Assembly: GCA_900554705.1 (NCBI GenBank)
Contig: USIH01000040.1
Coordinates: 1 to 14,688 of the forward strand
Direction: 5' to 3'
DNA: 14,688 nucleotides
DNA from: an uncultured Eubacteriales bacterium
GTDB lineage: Bacteria > Bacillota > Clostridia > Oscillospirales > Oscillospiraceae
This document shows, in pieces, positions 6,985 to 12,922 of this stretch (position 1 is the stretch's first letter; each line of letters begins with the position of its first letter). A program made the translations under genes and the position numbers. The notes under the pieces were generated by a model. That model was given only the letters and a program-made list of their open reading frames with translations. It was not told where the DNA came from and did no database searches.

Positions 6985-7643
6985 AATTGACTTACGAAGA
7001 GATCAAGAAAAACGACGAGATCAATTCCTATATCCGTCAGGCCGACGCCTCGCTCTGCGCGCTCGGCTTCACGGAGCACAGCTTTGCCCATGTGACCACG
7101 GTCGCGGAGAAGGCGGGCTATATCCTGCAAACGCTCGGCTATCCGGAGCGCACGGCGGAGCTTGCGAAGATCGCCGGTTATCTGCACGACATCGGCAATT
7201 TGGTCAATCGCGTCGACCACAGCCAGAGCGGCGCGGTCATGGCCTTCCGCATTCTCGATCATCTCGGCTTTACGCCCGATGAGATCGGCGTGATCGTCTC
7301 GGCCATCGGCAACCACGACGAGGGCACCGGCGTTCCGGTCAGTCCCGTCGCCGCCGCGCTCATCCTCGCCGATAAGAGCGACGTGCGGAGAAACCGCGTG
7401 CGCAATCAGGAGATCGCCTCCTTTGACATCCACGACCGCGTCAACTATTCCGTCACGCGTGCGGAGCTGAAGATCAACGAGGCGCACACCCTTATCAAGC
7501 TGAAGCTCTCCGTTGACACGCACTACGGTTCCGTGATGGACTATTTTGAAATTTTTCTGCAACGCATGGTGCTCTGCCGCAAGGCAGCGGAGAAGCTGGG
7601 GCTGCAATTCAAGCTCATGATCAACGAGCAGCAGCTGATCTGA
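6981..7643 (+). CDS. HD-domain phosphohydrolase
   Basis: A 220-residue soluble protein of the HD superfamily of metal-dependent phosphohydrolases. Metal-ligand candidates in order: H37 in HSFAHVTTV, the H69-D70 doublet in GYLHDIGN, H80 in VDHSQSG, H112 in IGNHDEGTG and D131 in ILADKSDVRR. All usual HD ligands are therefore present and an active enzyme is likely. Substrates in this superfamily include nucleotides, (p)ppGpp and cyclic dinucleotides; the GYP motif of cyclic-di-GMP hydrolases and the long (p)ppGpp synthetase domains are absent, so the substrate stays unknown. The ATG overlaps the kinase TGA (ATGA), with GGGGGA upstream serving as ribosome site, so it is translated together with the two-component system and could be an output or modulator of it. 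The C-terminal third (from about 155) has no recognisable motif. Confidence 0.85.
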   Translation: MKLTYEEIKKNDEINSYIRQADASLCALGFTEHSFAHVTTVAEKAGYILQTLGYPERTAELAKIAGYLHDIGNLVNRVDHSQSGAVMAFRILDHLGFTPDEIGVIVSAIGNHDEGTGVPVSPVAAALILADKSDVRRNRVRNQEIASFDIHDRVNYSVTRAELKINEAHTLIKLKLSVDTHYGSVMDYFEIFLQRMVLCRKAAEKLGLQFKLMINEQQLI

Positions 7644-7650
7644 TCTATTC

Positions 7651-7710
7651 ACCCGTAAAATGAAGGTAGACACCCACACGTTTGCGGGTGTCTACCTTCA
7701 TTTTACGGGT
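7651..7710. terminator. Perfect 25-bp palindrome between convergent genes; probable bidirectional terminator
   Basis: Bases 7651-7675 are the exact reverse complement of 7686-7710, with a 10-base loop (7676-7685). The inner core of each arm, GGTAGACACCC and its complement, is GC-rich. The outer part of each arm is A-rich on entry (AAAATGAA) and T-rich on exit (TTCATTTT), so on either strand a GC hairpin is followed by a T-rich run. That is the layout of a bidirectional intrinsic terminator, and it lies between the stop codons of the convergent HD-domain gene and rlmH. The stem is longer and more perfect than termination needs, so a repeated palindromic element is also possible. Confidence 0.75.
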
Positions 7711-7730
7711 ACGGAAAAACTCCATGCGTT

Positions 7731-8213
7731 TTATTTATGGTATTTTGTTCCGGCTTGGATGGCCTCGGCGCGGTAGAGCTGTTCGAGCGCCATCACGCGC
7801 ATTAAATGGTGCGGGAAGGTCATCGGTCCGAAGGACAGGCGCAGATCCGCCTGCGCCTTGATACTCGGGTCAATGCCGAAGGAGGAACCGATCAGGAAGC
7901 AGGCGGCGCTCTTTCCTCCGTTTTTTACGCTGCCGAGCGTCTGCGCAAGCGCTTCCGAGGAAAGCAGCTTTCCCTCCGGCGTCAAAACACAGAACCACGC
8001 GCCGCGCGGTATCGCCGCGCGGATGCGTTCGGCCTCCTGCGAAAGCGCCGCCGCGATCTGCGCGGGCTTGGGATCCTCCGGCAGGCGCGTCTCCGGCAAT
8101 TCCGTCACGGTCAGCTTGCAAAAAGCGCTCAAACGCTTGCAATATTCGCTCACAGCCGCAAGATAAAACGGCTCCTTCAGCTTGCCGACCGCCAAAAGCG
8201 TTATGGAAAACAT
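7731..8213 (-). CDS. rlmH: 23S rRNA (pseudouridine1915-N3)-methyltransferase
   Basis: RlmH (YbeA/YydA, SPOUT class) methylates N3 of pseudouridine 1915 in helix 69 of 23S rRNA using S-adenosylmethionine, acting on assembled 70S ribosomes. The 160-residue length is normal for the family. Signatures: N-terminal ITLLAVGKLKEPFY, the SAM-binding knot loop FLIGSSFGID, then LRLSFGPMTFPHHLMRVMALEQLYRAEAI and the characteristic C-terminal YHK. The glycine loop reads IGSSFG where many members have IGGxxG. Its ATG shares one base with the stop of the upstream SufB-like gene (TGATG on the minus strand), so it is coupled to the suf genes, and it ends at the palindrome. rlmH is frequently found close to the origin in Firmicutes. 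Confidence 0.95.
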   Translation of the reverse strand: MFSITLLAVGKLKEPFYLAAVSEYCKRLSAFCKLTVTELPETRLPEDPKPAQIAAALSQEAERIRAAIPRGAWFCVLTPEGKLLSSEALAQTLGSVKNGGKSAACFLIGSSFGIDPSIKAQADLRLSFGPMTFPHHLMRVMALEQLYRAEAIQAGTKYHK

Positions 8214-9136
8214 CAGCGCAGGAACCCTTCCAAAATTTTCTGCTCTGCCTCCTGCGCCGTCAGACCGAGCGTTTCCAGCTTCAGAATTTGCTCACCGGCG
8301 ATGCGGCCGATGGCCGCCTCATGGATGAGCGCCGCGTCCATATGATTGCAGGAGATCTCCGGAATGGCGCGCACACGCGCGTGCCCCATGATGATGGCGT
8401 CGCACTGCACATGGCCAAAGCACTGATTGTTTCCCGTCACGCGCGGATAAAAAACCTGACTGGAGCCGTCCTGCGCGACCGAACGGGAGACCACCTGCGT
8501 TTTGCAATCAAAACCGTTCAAAAAAACGTCCATTTCGCTCACGGCGTGCTGCTCCTCGTGCGTCAACAGGCTTTCCCGAATGACGATTTCGCTTTTATCG
8601 CCGCGGCATTCCGCGCGGGTGTAGCGCTTTGTGTTGTCCACGCCGCGAATTTGCGAGGTCTCCAGCGTCACGCTTGCGCCCTCGTCCAGATAGAGGATGG
8701 TCTGCGGGTTCAAAATGCGCTTGCCGCCGCCCTCGCCTTCTCCGTAGTGCTTTTCAATATAGCGCACACGGGCATTTTTTTCCACGTAGAAGGTATGGAT
8801 GCCGTCGTGCTGCGAATCGCAGGAGGAGCAGTTGTGAATGCCGCAGCCGGCGACGATGGTCACGTCTGCGCCCTCGCCGACGAAAAAGTCGTTATAGACC
8901 ATGTCCTTCAGGCCGCCCTGCGTCAGAACGACCGGAATGCTGACCGTCTCTCCCCTGGTAAAGGGGGCGATGCGGATGTCGATCCCGTCGCGGTCGGTCT
9001 TGGAGGTGATCTCGATATGCTCGCTGTTGCGGCGGAAGAGCTTTTTCCCGTCCGAACGGATGTTGACCGCGCCCGTTCCTTCGTCCTTCATGTCCGCAAC
9101 GATCTGCAAAATATGCTTCTGTACTTCGTTCAGCAT
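8213..9136 (-). CDS. SufB/SufD-family Fe-S scaffold protein (minimal SUF/SMS type)
   Basis: A 307-residue member of the SufBD family, far shorter than SufB of the full SUF system (about 470 residues). It would bind SufC and serve as the scaffold on which Fe-S clusters are built in the cytosol. Visible: the beta-helix region around FFVGEGADVTIVAGCGIHNCSSC (several Cys and His as potential ligands), and the conserved C-terminal core PEISCNHMDAALIHEAAIGRIAGEQI, whose Cys and HEA motif are typical. The frame runs upstream to 9358, but that part is only the complement of sufC; the start at 9136 is supported by GGAGG and GGAAAGG just before it and by the family N-terminus. Its ATG lies inside the end of sufC (7-base overlap), and its stop overlaps rlmH. 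The C-terminal HEAAIGRI resembles SufB more than SufD. No sufS, sufU or separate sufD is in the window. Confidence 0.9.
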   Translation of the reverse strand: MLNEVQKHILQIVADMKDEGTGAVNIRSDGKKLFRRNSEHIEITSKTDRDGIDIRIAPFTRGETVSIPVVLTQGGLKDMVYNDFFVGEGADVTIVAGCGIHNCSSCDSQHDGIHTFYVEKNARVRYIEKHYGEGEGGGKRILNPQTILYLDEGASVTLETSQIRGVDNTKRYTRAECRGDKSEIVIRESLLTHEEQHAVSEMDVFLNGFDCKTQVVSRSVAQDGSSQVFYPRVTGNNQCFGHVQCDAIIMGHARVRAIPEISCNHMDAALIHEAAIGRIAGEQILKLETLGLTAQEAEQKILEGFLR

Positions 9137-9864
9137 GACCTTTCCACCTCCAGAAGGTTGCAGCCCATTCTCGTGTCCGCCATGATCTTCGGATAGATTT
9201 CCTCTACGCTGCCGCGCGCGGAGATCGCGCCGTTTGCGACAAGAACGATCTCGTCGGCCAGACGGATGATCCGCTCCTGATGCGAAATGATGAGGATGGT
9301 CGCCTCTTTTTTGTCGTGAATCTCCTGAAACGTCTCCGTCAGGCGCGCAAACGACCACAGGTCGATGCCCGCCTCCGGCTCGTCAAAGATCATCAGGCTG
9401 CAATTTCTCGCCAGAACCGTGGCGATCTCGATGCGCTTTACCTCGCCGCCGGAAAGGGAAGCGTCCACATCGCGGTCGATATAGTCACGGGCGCACAGAC
9501 CCACGCGCGTCAGGTAAGCGCACGCCTCGTTATGGCTCATCGGCTTGCCCGCCGCCACATTGAGAAGGTCGCGCACCTTCATCCCCTTAAAGCGCGGCGG
9601 CTGCTGAAATCCGTAGGAAATGCCGAGCTTGGCGCGCTGCGTGACGGAAAGGTCGGTCATATCGGTACCGTTCCAGAAGATCTTTCCGCCGCTGACAGGA
9701 TTGATGCCCATGATCGCGCGGGCAAGACTCGTCTTTCCGCCGCCGTTCGGGCCGGTGATGACAACGAATTTCTGATCTTCCACCGTCAGCGAAATGTCGT
9801 GCAGAATGTCGACTGCACCGTTTTCTCCCTCCGCGCGGTAGGAAAGATGTTGTAGTTCAAGCAT
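9130..9864 (-). CDS. sufC: SufC, Fe-S cluster assembly ATPase
   Basis: Cytosolic ABC-type ATPase that drives cluster assembly together with the SufB/D scaffold. The 244-residue length is standard. Walker A G38-PNGGGKT, Q-loop FQQPPRFKGMKVRDLL (SufC-typical 'QxPxxxxG'), signature LSGGEVKRIEIA at 137-148, Walker B LMIFDEPEAGID at 157-168, and H-loop H195 in IISHQ; all are intact. The start at 9864 is set by GAGG at 9872-9875 (minus strand) and the family N-terminus LELQHLSY; the frame continues to 9927 but would cover the promoter. It is the first gene of sufC-sufB-rlmH, transcribed away from dnaA. Confidence 0.96.
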   Translation of the reverse strand: MLELQHLSYRAEGENGAVDILHDISLTVEDQKFVVITGPNGGGKTSLARAIMGINPVSGGKIFWNGTDMTDLSVTQRAKLGISYGFQQPPRFKGMKVRDLLNVAAGKPMSHNEACAYLTRVGLCARDYIDRDVDASLSGGEVKRIEIATVLARNCSLMIFDEPEAGIDLWSFARLTETFQEIHDKKEATILIISHQERIIRLADEIVLVANGAISARGSVEEIYPKIMADTRMGCNLLEVERSC

Positions 9865-9898
9865 ACTTTTTCCTCTTTTGGTTCGTTTTGTCTCCCAC

Positions 9899-9927
9899 AC
9901 TATAGCATATTTTGTCCCGTCTTGCAA
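9899..9927 (-). promoter_or_regulatory. Promoter of the sufC operon
   Basis: On the minus strand, TTGCAA (9927-9922), a 17-base spacer and TATAGT (9904-9899), with TGC directly before the hexamer giving an extended -10 identical to that of adenine deaminase (TGCTATAGT). The -10 lies about 35 bases before the sufC start. No IscR-like or other operator was recognised. Confidence 0.75.
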
Positions 9928-9930
9928 TCG

Positions 9931-9939
9931 TTATCCAAA
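9931..9939 (+). promoter_or_regulatory. Candidate single DnaA box between the sufC and dnaA promoters
   Basis: TTATCCAAA matches the TTATCCACA DnaA box at 8 of 9 positions. It lies 25 bases upstream of the dnaA -35 and 3 bases beyond the sufC -35, where a bound DnaA could influence both promoters. One weak box is thin evidence. Confidence 0.3.
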
Positions 9940-9964
9940 CAATTCCTCTATTTAGTAGTATCGC

Positions 9965-9993
9965 TTGCATTTTTACGCGTTTTGTGGTAGAAT
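9965..9993 (+). promoter_or_regulatory. dnaA promoter
   Basis: TTGCAT (9965-9970), a 17-base spacer and TAGAAT (9988-9993), with TGG at 9985-9987 making an extended -10. The leader to the dnaA ATG is about 30 nt. It is back to back with the sufC promoter; the whole intergenic gap is 163 bases. Confidence 0.7.
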
Positions 9994-10027
9994 TAGCGGG
10001 TAGAATTATAGATGAAAGGAGCCGGTC

Positions 10028-11335
10028 ATGTACTCCAATGCCTATGTCTGGTCGAGGGTGCTTTTTTATCTGGAGCAGCACTCTCCGGCTGCCGCCGTCA
10101 CCTCCTATTTTGACGACGCGGAGATCATCGAGCTGACGGAACAAAAGCTCGTGATCTATTCCCCCTCTCCCTTCCGTAAGGACGTCATACTCACCCGCTA
10201 TTCCGATCTGATCTGTGCGGCGATGCGCGACCAGTTTCAAACGGAGGTCAAGCTCGTGGTGCTCGACGAAGAGGAGCTTCCGCAGTACACGGCGAAAAAC
10301 AACCGCCGCAACTTTGCCGAGTTCAATTCCGACTACACCTTCGACACCTTCGTCGTCGGCTCCTCTAATAAGCATGCGTTTTCCGCCGCCGAGGCGGTGG
10401 CCGAAGAGCGCACCACGGTGTATAATCCGCTTTTCCTTTACGGCCCGAGCGGCCTTGGCAAGACTCACCTGCTCTATGCCATCGCAAACCGCATTCAGAA
10501 AAAGCATCCGGACTATAACATCGTTTACATCAAGGGCGACCAGTTCCTAAACGAATTTGTCGAAGCCGTCCGCACGGGCAAAAACTTCGAATTCCGCGAC
10601 AAATATCGCTCCGCAAACCTCTTTTTGATCGATGACATTCAGTTCATCGCCGGTAAAAAGGAGACGCAGGAGGAATTTTTCCACACCTTCAATTCCCTTT
10701 ATGAGGCGAACCGTCAGATCGTCCTGACCTCCGACCGCAGCCCCAGCGAGATCAACCGTCTGGAAGAGCGCCTGCAAACGCGCTTTGAATGCGGCCTGAT
10801 GGTCGACATTCAGCCGCCCGACTACGAAACGCGCCGCGCCATCATCAAGACCAAGGCGCTCTCGCTCGGTCTGGAACTGCCGGACGACGTCTGCGACTAT
10901 TTGGCGGAGAACATCACGAACAACGTCCGCCAGATCGAAGGCGCCGTGAAGAAGATCAAGGCCTACCACGATCTTGAGCGCTGGAGCATCACGGTGGAGC
11001 ACGTCTCACGCGTCATCAAGGAGATCGTCCGCGAAAAACAGCGCCCCACGGCAGAGCTGATCATCAACGAGGTCTGCCGCTTCTATTCCATCGACAGCGC
11101 CGTGCTGCGCGGCACGCAGAAAAACAAGACCACAGCCGAGGCGCGTCAGGTCGCCATGTATCTCATCCGAAAGCTCGCCGAGATGTCCTATCCCGACATC
11201 GGCAAGGAGTTCGGAAAGAATCACACCACGGTAATGTACGCCTGCAACCGCATCGAGCAGGAGCTTTCCAATTCCGGCAGCGGGATGCAGGACAATCTGC
11301 GCGACATTTCCGCGAACATCGACGCCCGTCTGTAG
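10028..11335 (+). CDS. dnaA: Chromosomal replication initiator protein DnaA
   Basis: AAA+ initiator that binds DnaA boxes at oriC, melts the origin and helps load the helicase. 435 residues, typical for Clostridia. Domain I is about 1-80; the linker is short; the AAA+ domain begins at NSDYTFDTFVVGSSN, the standard entry to domain III. Walker A is G139-PSGLGKT, Walker B LFLIDD with D202-D203, sensor 1 LTSDRSP, and the arginine-rich RLEERLQTRFECGL follows. Domain IV carries the DnaA-box helix-turn-helix with TAEARQVAMYLIRKL and the signature GKEFGKNHTTVMYACNRIE near 391-410. Ribosome site AAGGAG is six bases before ATG. The probable oriC follows its stop codon, so autoregulation through nearby boxes is plausible. 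Confidence 0.99.
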   Translation: MYSNAYVWSRVLFYLEQHSPAAAVTSYFDDAEIIELTEQKLVIYSPSPFRKDVILTRYSDLICAAMRDQFQTEVKLVVLDEEELPQYTAKNNRRNFAEFNSDYTFDTFVVGSSNKHAFSAAEAVAEERTTVYNPLFLYGPSGLGKTHLLYAIANRIQKKHPDYNIVYIKGDQFLNEFVEAVRTGKNFEFRDKYRSANLFLIDDIQFIAGKKETQEEFFHTFNSLYEANRQIVLTSDRSPSEINRLEERLQTRFECGLMVDIQPPDYETRRAIIKTKALSLGLELPDDVCDYLAENITNNVRQIEGAVKKIKAYHDLERWSITVEHVSRVIKEIVREKQRPTAELIINEVCRFYSIDSAVLRGTQKNKTTAEARQVAMYLIRKLAEMSYPDIGKEFGKNHTTVMYACNRIEQELSNSGSGMQDNLRDISANIDARL

Positions 11336-11354
11336 TGCACAGCCCCTGTGCAAT

Positions 11355-11363
11355 GTGGAAAAC
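11355..11363 (-). promoter_or_regulatory. DnaA box (variant)
   Basis: TTTTCCACA on the minus strand, matching the relaxed TTWTNCACA consensus. It lies 5 bases from the perfect box at 11369. Confidence 0.55.
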
Positions 11364-11368
11364 TTTTG

Positions 11369-11377
11369 TGTGCATAA
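11369..11377 (-). promoter_or_regulatory. DnaA box
   Basis: TTATGCACA on the minus strand, a perfect TTATNCACA match. Confidence 0.85.
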
Positions 11378-11396
11378 CCTCTTATTTCCTTTTCTC

Positions 11397-11405
11397 TGTG
11401 TAAAA
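11397..11405 (-). promoter_or_regulatory. DnaA box (variant)
   Basis: TTTTACACA on the minus strand, matching TTWTNCACA; it sits between two perfect boxes. Confidence 0.55.
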
Positions 11406-11414
11406 CCGTTTTTC

Positions 11415-11423
11415 TTATGCACA
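11415..11423 (+). promoter_or_regulatory. DnaA box
   Basis: TTATGCACA on the plus strand, a perfect match and the same nonamer as the minus-strand box at 11369-11377. Confidence 0.85.
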
Positions 11424-11469
11424 TCTTTCTTGTGCCCGAAAAACCTTGCCGCGCCGACGTTTTTTGAGG

Positions 11470-11478
11470 TTATACACA
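11470..11478 (+). promoter_or_regulatory. DnaA box next to the putative unwinding element
   Basis: TTATACACA on the plus strand, a perfect match. It is the last box before the AT-rich element and is separated from it by a short segment containing AGCCCC, like the box plus GC-rich step that precedes the trio element in Bacillus. Confidence 0.85.
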
Positions 11479-11480
11479 AT

Positions 11481-11486
11481 TTGACA
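11481..11486 (+). promoter_or_regulatory. Possible -35 of a dnaN promoter inside oriC
   Basis: TTGACA is a perfect -35 hexamer, but the sequence 17 bases on (TACATC, 11504-11509) is a poor -10. It might serve dnaN, which lies 221 bases from dnaA. It overlaps the step between the last DnaA box and the unwinding element, so it may be coincidental. Confidence 0.25.
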
Positions 11487-11490
11487 GCCC

Positions 11491-11530
11491 CTAATATAAC
11501 TACTACATCTATTTCCTTCCTATCTCTTTT
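11491..11530. other. Putative DNA unwinding element with DnaA-trio-like triplets
   Basis: From 11491 the sequence reads in triplets CTA ATA TAA CTA CTA CAT CTA and continues into the T-rich TTTCCTTCCTATCTCTTTT. Four of seven triplets are CTA, complementary to the 3'-GAT-5' trio to which DnaA binds as single strand in Bacillus. Position relative to box 11470 and the short GC-rich step is as expected. Confidence 0.5.
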
Positions 11531-11556
11531 ATCAGAAAGAAAGCGAGGCTTCTCTT

Positions 11557-12663
11557 ATGAAATTCTCCTGTGAAAAAGCGCTGCTGGTCTCCGCGATCTC
11601 CGTGACCTCCCGCACCGTCGCTCAGAAGAGCACGATCCCCTGTTTGGAGGGTATTTTGATCCGCGCAGGCGTCGGCATCGTCCTGACCGGCTACAACCTC
11701 GAGACGGGCATCTCCGTCCGCGTCGGCGCTTCCGTGAAAGAAGCGGGCGCCTGCGTCATGCCCGCGCGCCTGTTCTTTGACATCGTGCGCAAGCTGCCCG
11801 ACGAGATCGTCTCCGTCGAGGTAAACGACAAGCTGCAAGTCTCCATCCGCGCCGGAGCGTCTTCCTTCCGCATCACCGCGATGGACGCGGACGACTATCC
11901 CGAGCTTCCGGACGTCAATTCCGAAAAGGGCATCCGTATGCCGCAGAACGTTCTGCGCGAGATGATCAGCGGCGTGATCTTCTCCGTTTCGGAGAATCAG
12001 GCGCGCCCCATCCACACCGGCTGCCTCATGGAGGTCAGCGACGGCGGCATCACCATGGTCGCCGTGGACAGCTCCCGTCTTGCGCGCCGCACGTGGCACA
12101 GCGAAGAGCCGATAGGGCGCGAGCTGAAGTTCGTCGTCCCCGCCGCTGCGCTGCGCGAGGTGGAAAAGATCCTGACCGATACGGACGAGCCGGTCGTCTT
12201 CACACTCGGCGCGAAGCACATTCTCTTCCAAATCGGCGACGCGACGCTGGTTTGCCGCATTTTGGAAGGCGAGTTCATCGACTGGCGGCGCGTGGTGCCG
12301 ACGAAAAACAGCGTCATCCTGACGGCGAACGTGGCGGAGCTGACCAATTCCATCGAGCGCGTCAGCCTGATCACTTCGGAAAAGATCAAAAGTCCCGTTC
12401 GCTGCGTTTTCGGAGAAAACGTTGCGGATCTGCGCACGGTCAATACGATCGGATCGGCGCATGACACCTGCGCGGTCGCCGGCAACGGCGGCGAGCTGGA
12501 GATCGGCTTTAACTGCCGCTATCTGTTAGACGCGCTGCGCGCCGTTCCGGACGAGGAGGTCACGCTGGAGCTGCAAAACGGACTCAGCCCCATCGTCTTC
12601 ACGCCCGCAGGCGGCAAGCACGATTTTGCTTACATGGTGCTGCCCGTCCGGCTGCACGGATAA
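11557..12663 (+). CDS. dnaN: DNA polymerase III sliding clamp, beta subunit
   Basis: Forms the dimeric ring that tethers the replicative polymerase to DNA and recruits partner proteins. 368 residues, the family's usual length, made of three similar clamp domains of about 120 residues. Recognisable stretches: MKFSCEKALLVSAISVTSRTVAQKSTIPCLEGILI at the N-terminus, LTGYNLETGI, FRITAMDADDYPELPDV in the first-second domain border, TGCLMEVSDGGITMVAVDSSRLA, and the C-terminal YMVLPVRL that lines the partner-binding pocket. Ribosome site GAGG (11545-11548) is eight bases before ATG. The next gene follows after ten bases, so dnaN, the S4 gene, recF, remB and gyrB form a probable operon. Confidence 0.98.
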   Translation: MKFSCEKALLVSAISVTSRTVAQKSTIPCLEGILIRAGVGIVLTGYNLETGISVRVGASVKEAGACVMPARLFFDIVRKLPDEIVSVEVNDKLQVSIRAGASSFRITAMDADDYPELPDVNSEKGIRMPQNVLREMISGVIFSVSENQARPIHTGCLMEVSDGGITMVAVDSSRLARRTWHSEEPIGRELKFVVPAAALREVEKILTDTDEPVVFTLGAKHILFQIGDATLVCRILEGEFIDWRRVVPTKNSVILTANVAELTNSIERVSLITSEKIKSPVRCVFGENVADLRTVNTIGSAHDTCAVAGNGGELEIGFNCRYLLDALRAVPDEEVTLELQNGLSPIVFTPAGGKHDFAYMVLPVRLHG

Positions 12664-12673
12664 GGAGAAAACA

Positions 12674-12922
12674 ATGAAGGTTCGTGTGCGCCGCGTCAGC
12701 GCGGAAGAGATCCCCGTACAGATCACGACGGATTTTATCAAATTGGAGAGCTTTTTGAAGCTTGCAAATGCCGTTCCGTCCGGCGGTATGGCAAAGAATT
12801 TCATTCAGAACGGCGAAGTCTCCGTCAACGGCGAGGCCTGCCTTATGCGCGGCAAAAAGCTGGTAGACGGCGACCGCGTCGTCTTCGACGGCGTTACCTA
12901 CTTGGTCTCCCATGTTTCTTAA
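12674..12922 (+). CDS. yaaA: S4 RNA-binding domain protein YaaA
   Basis: An 82-residue protein consisting mainly of a single S4 domain. Residues about 15-80 give the S4 pattern: ITTDFIKLESFLKLANAVPSGGMAKNFIQNGEVSVNGEACLMRGKKLVDGDRVVF. It is the small S4 protein conserved between dnaN and recF in Firmicutes; its RNA partner is not certain, and a ribosome-assembly role has been suggested for the group. Ribosome site AAGGAG begins at the dnaN stop; ATG 12674 was chosen over longer in-frame openings that would run into dnaN. Its last 11 bases overlap recF. Confidence 0.9.
   Translation: MKVRVRRVSAEEIPVQITTDFIKLESFLKLANAVPSGGMAKNFIQNGEVSVNGEACLMRGKKLVDGDRVVFDGVTYLVSHVS

Larger units (their letters stand above)
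11336..11556. other. oriC: Probable chromosomal replication origin (oriC), dnaA-dnaN intergenic region
   Basis: A 221-base non-coding gap, AT-rich against the surrounding genes. It holds three perfect TTATNCACA boxes, two TTTTNCACA variants and an AT-rich stretch with CTA triplets. A 7-bp hairpin (TGCACAG 11336-11342 with CTGTGCA 11346-11352) follows the dnaA stop, but it has no T run. The dnaA-dnaN gap is the usual origin of Firmicutes or its downstream half. The upstream dnaA gap has only one weak box, so a one-part origin here is the simplest reading. Confidence 0.88.

Noticed and set aside
8288..9196. A 302-codon plus-strand frame opposite the SufB-like gene
   Set aside because: It is a shadow of sufB and sufC with no recognisable motif and no ribosome site that stands out.
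9137..9358. N-terminal extension of the SufB-like protein up to 9358
   Set aside because: The extra residues come from the shifted frame of sufC, have low complexity and match no SufBD N-terminus; a ribosome site supports 9136.
11336..11352. Hairpin after dnaA as a terminator
   Set aside because: The 7-bp stem is followed by ATGTGGAAAAC, not a T run; it overlaps degenerate DnaA-box-like sequence and is better read as part of oriC.
11331..11352. Further DnaA boxes at TAGTGCACA and TGTGCAATG
   Set aside because: Each matches only 7 of 9 positions, which is expected by chance in a region full of TGTGCA.
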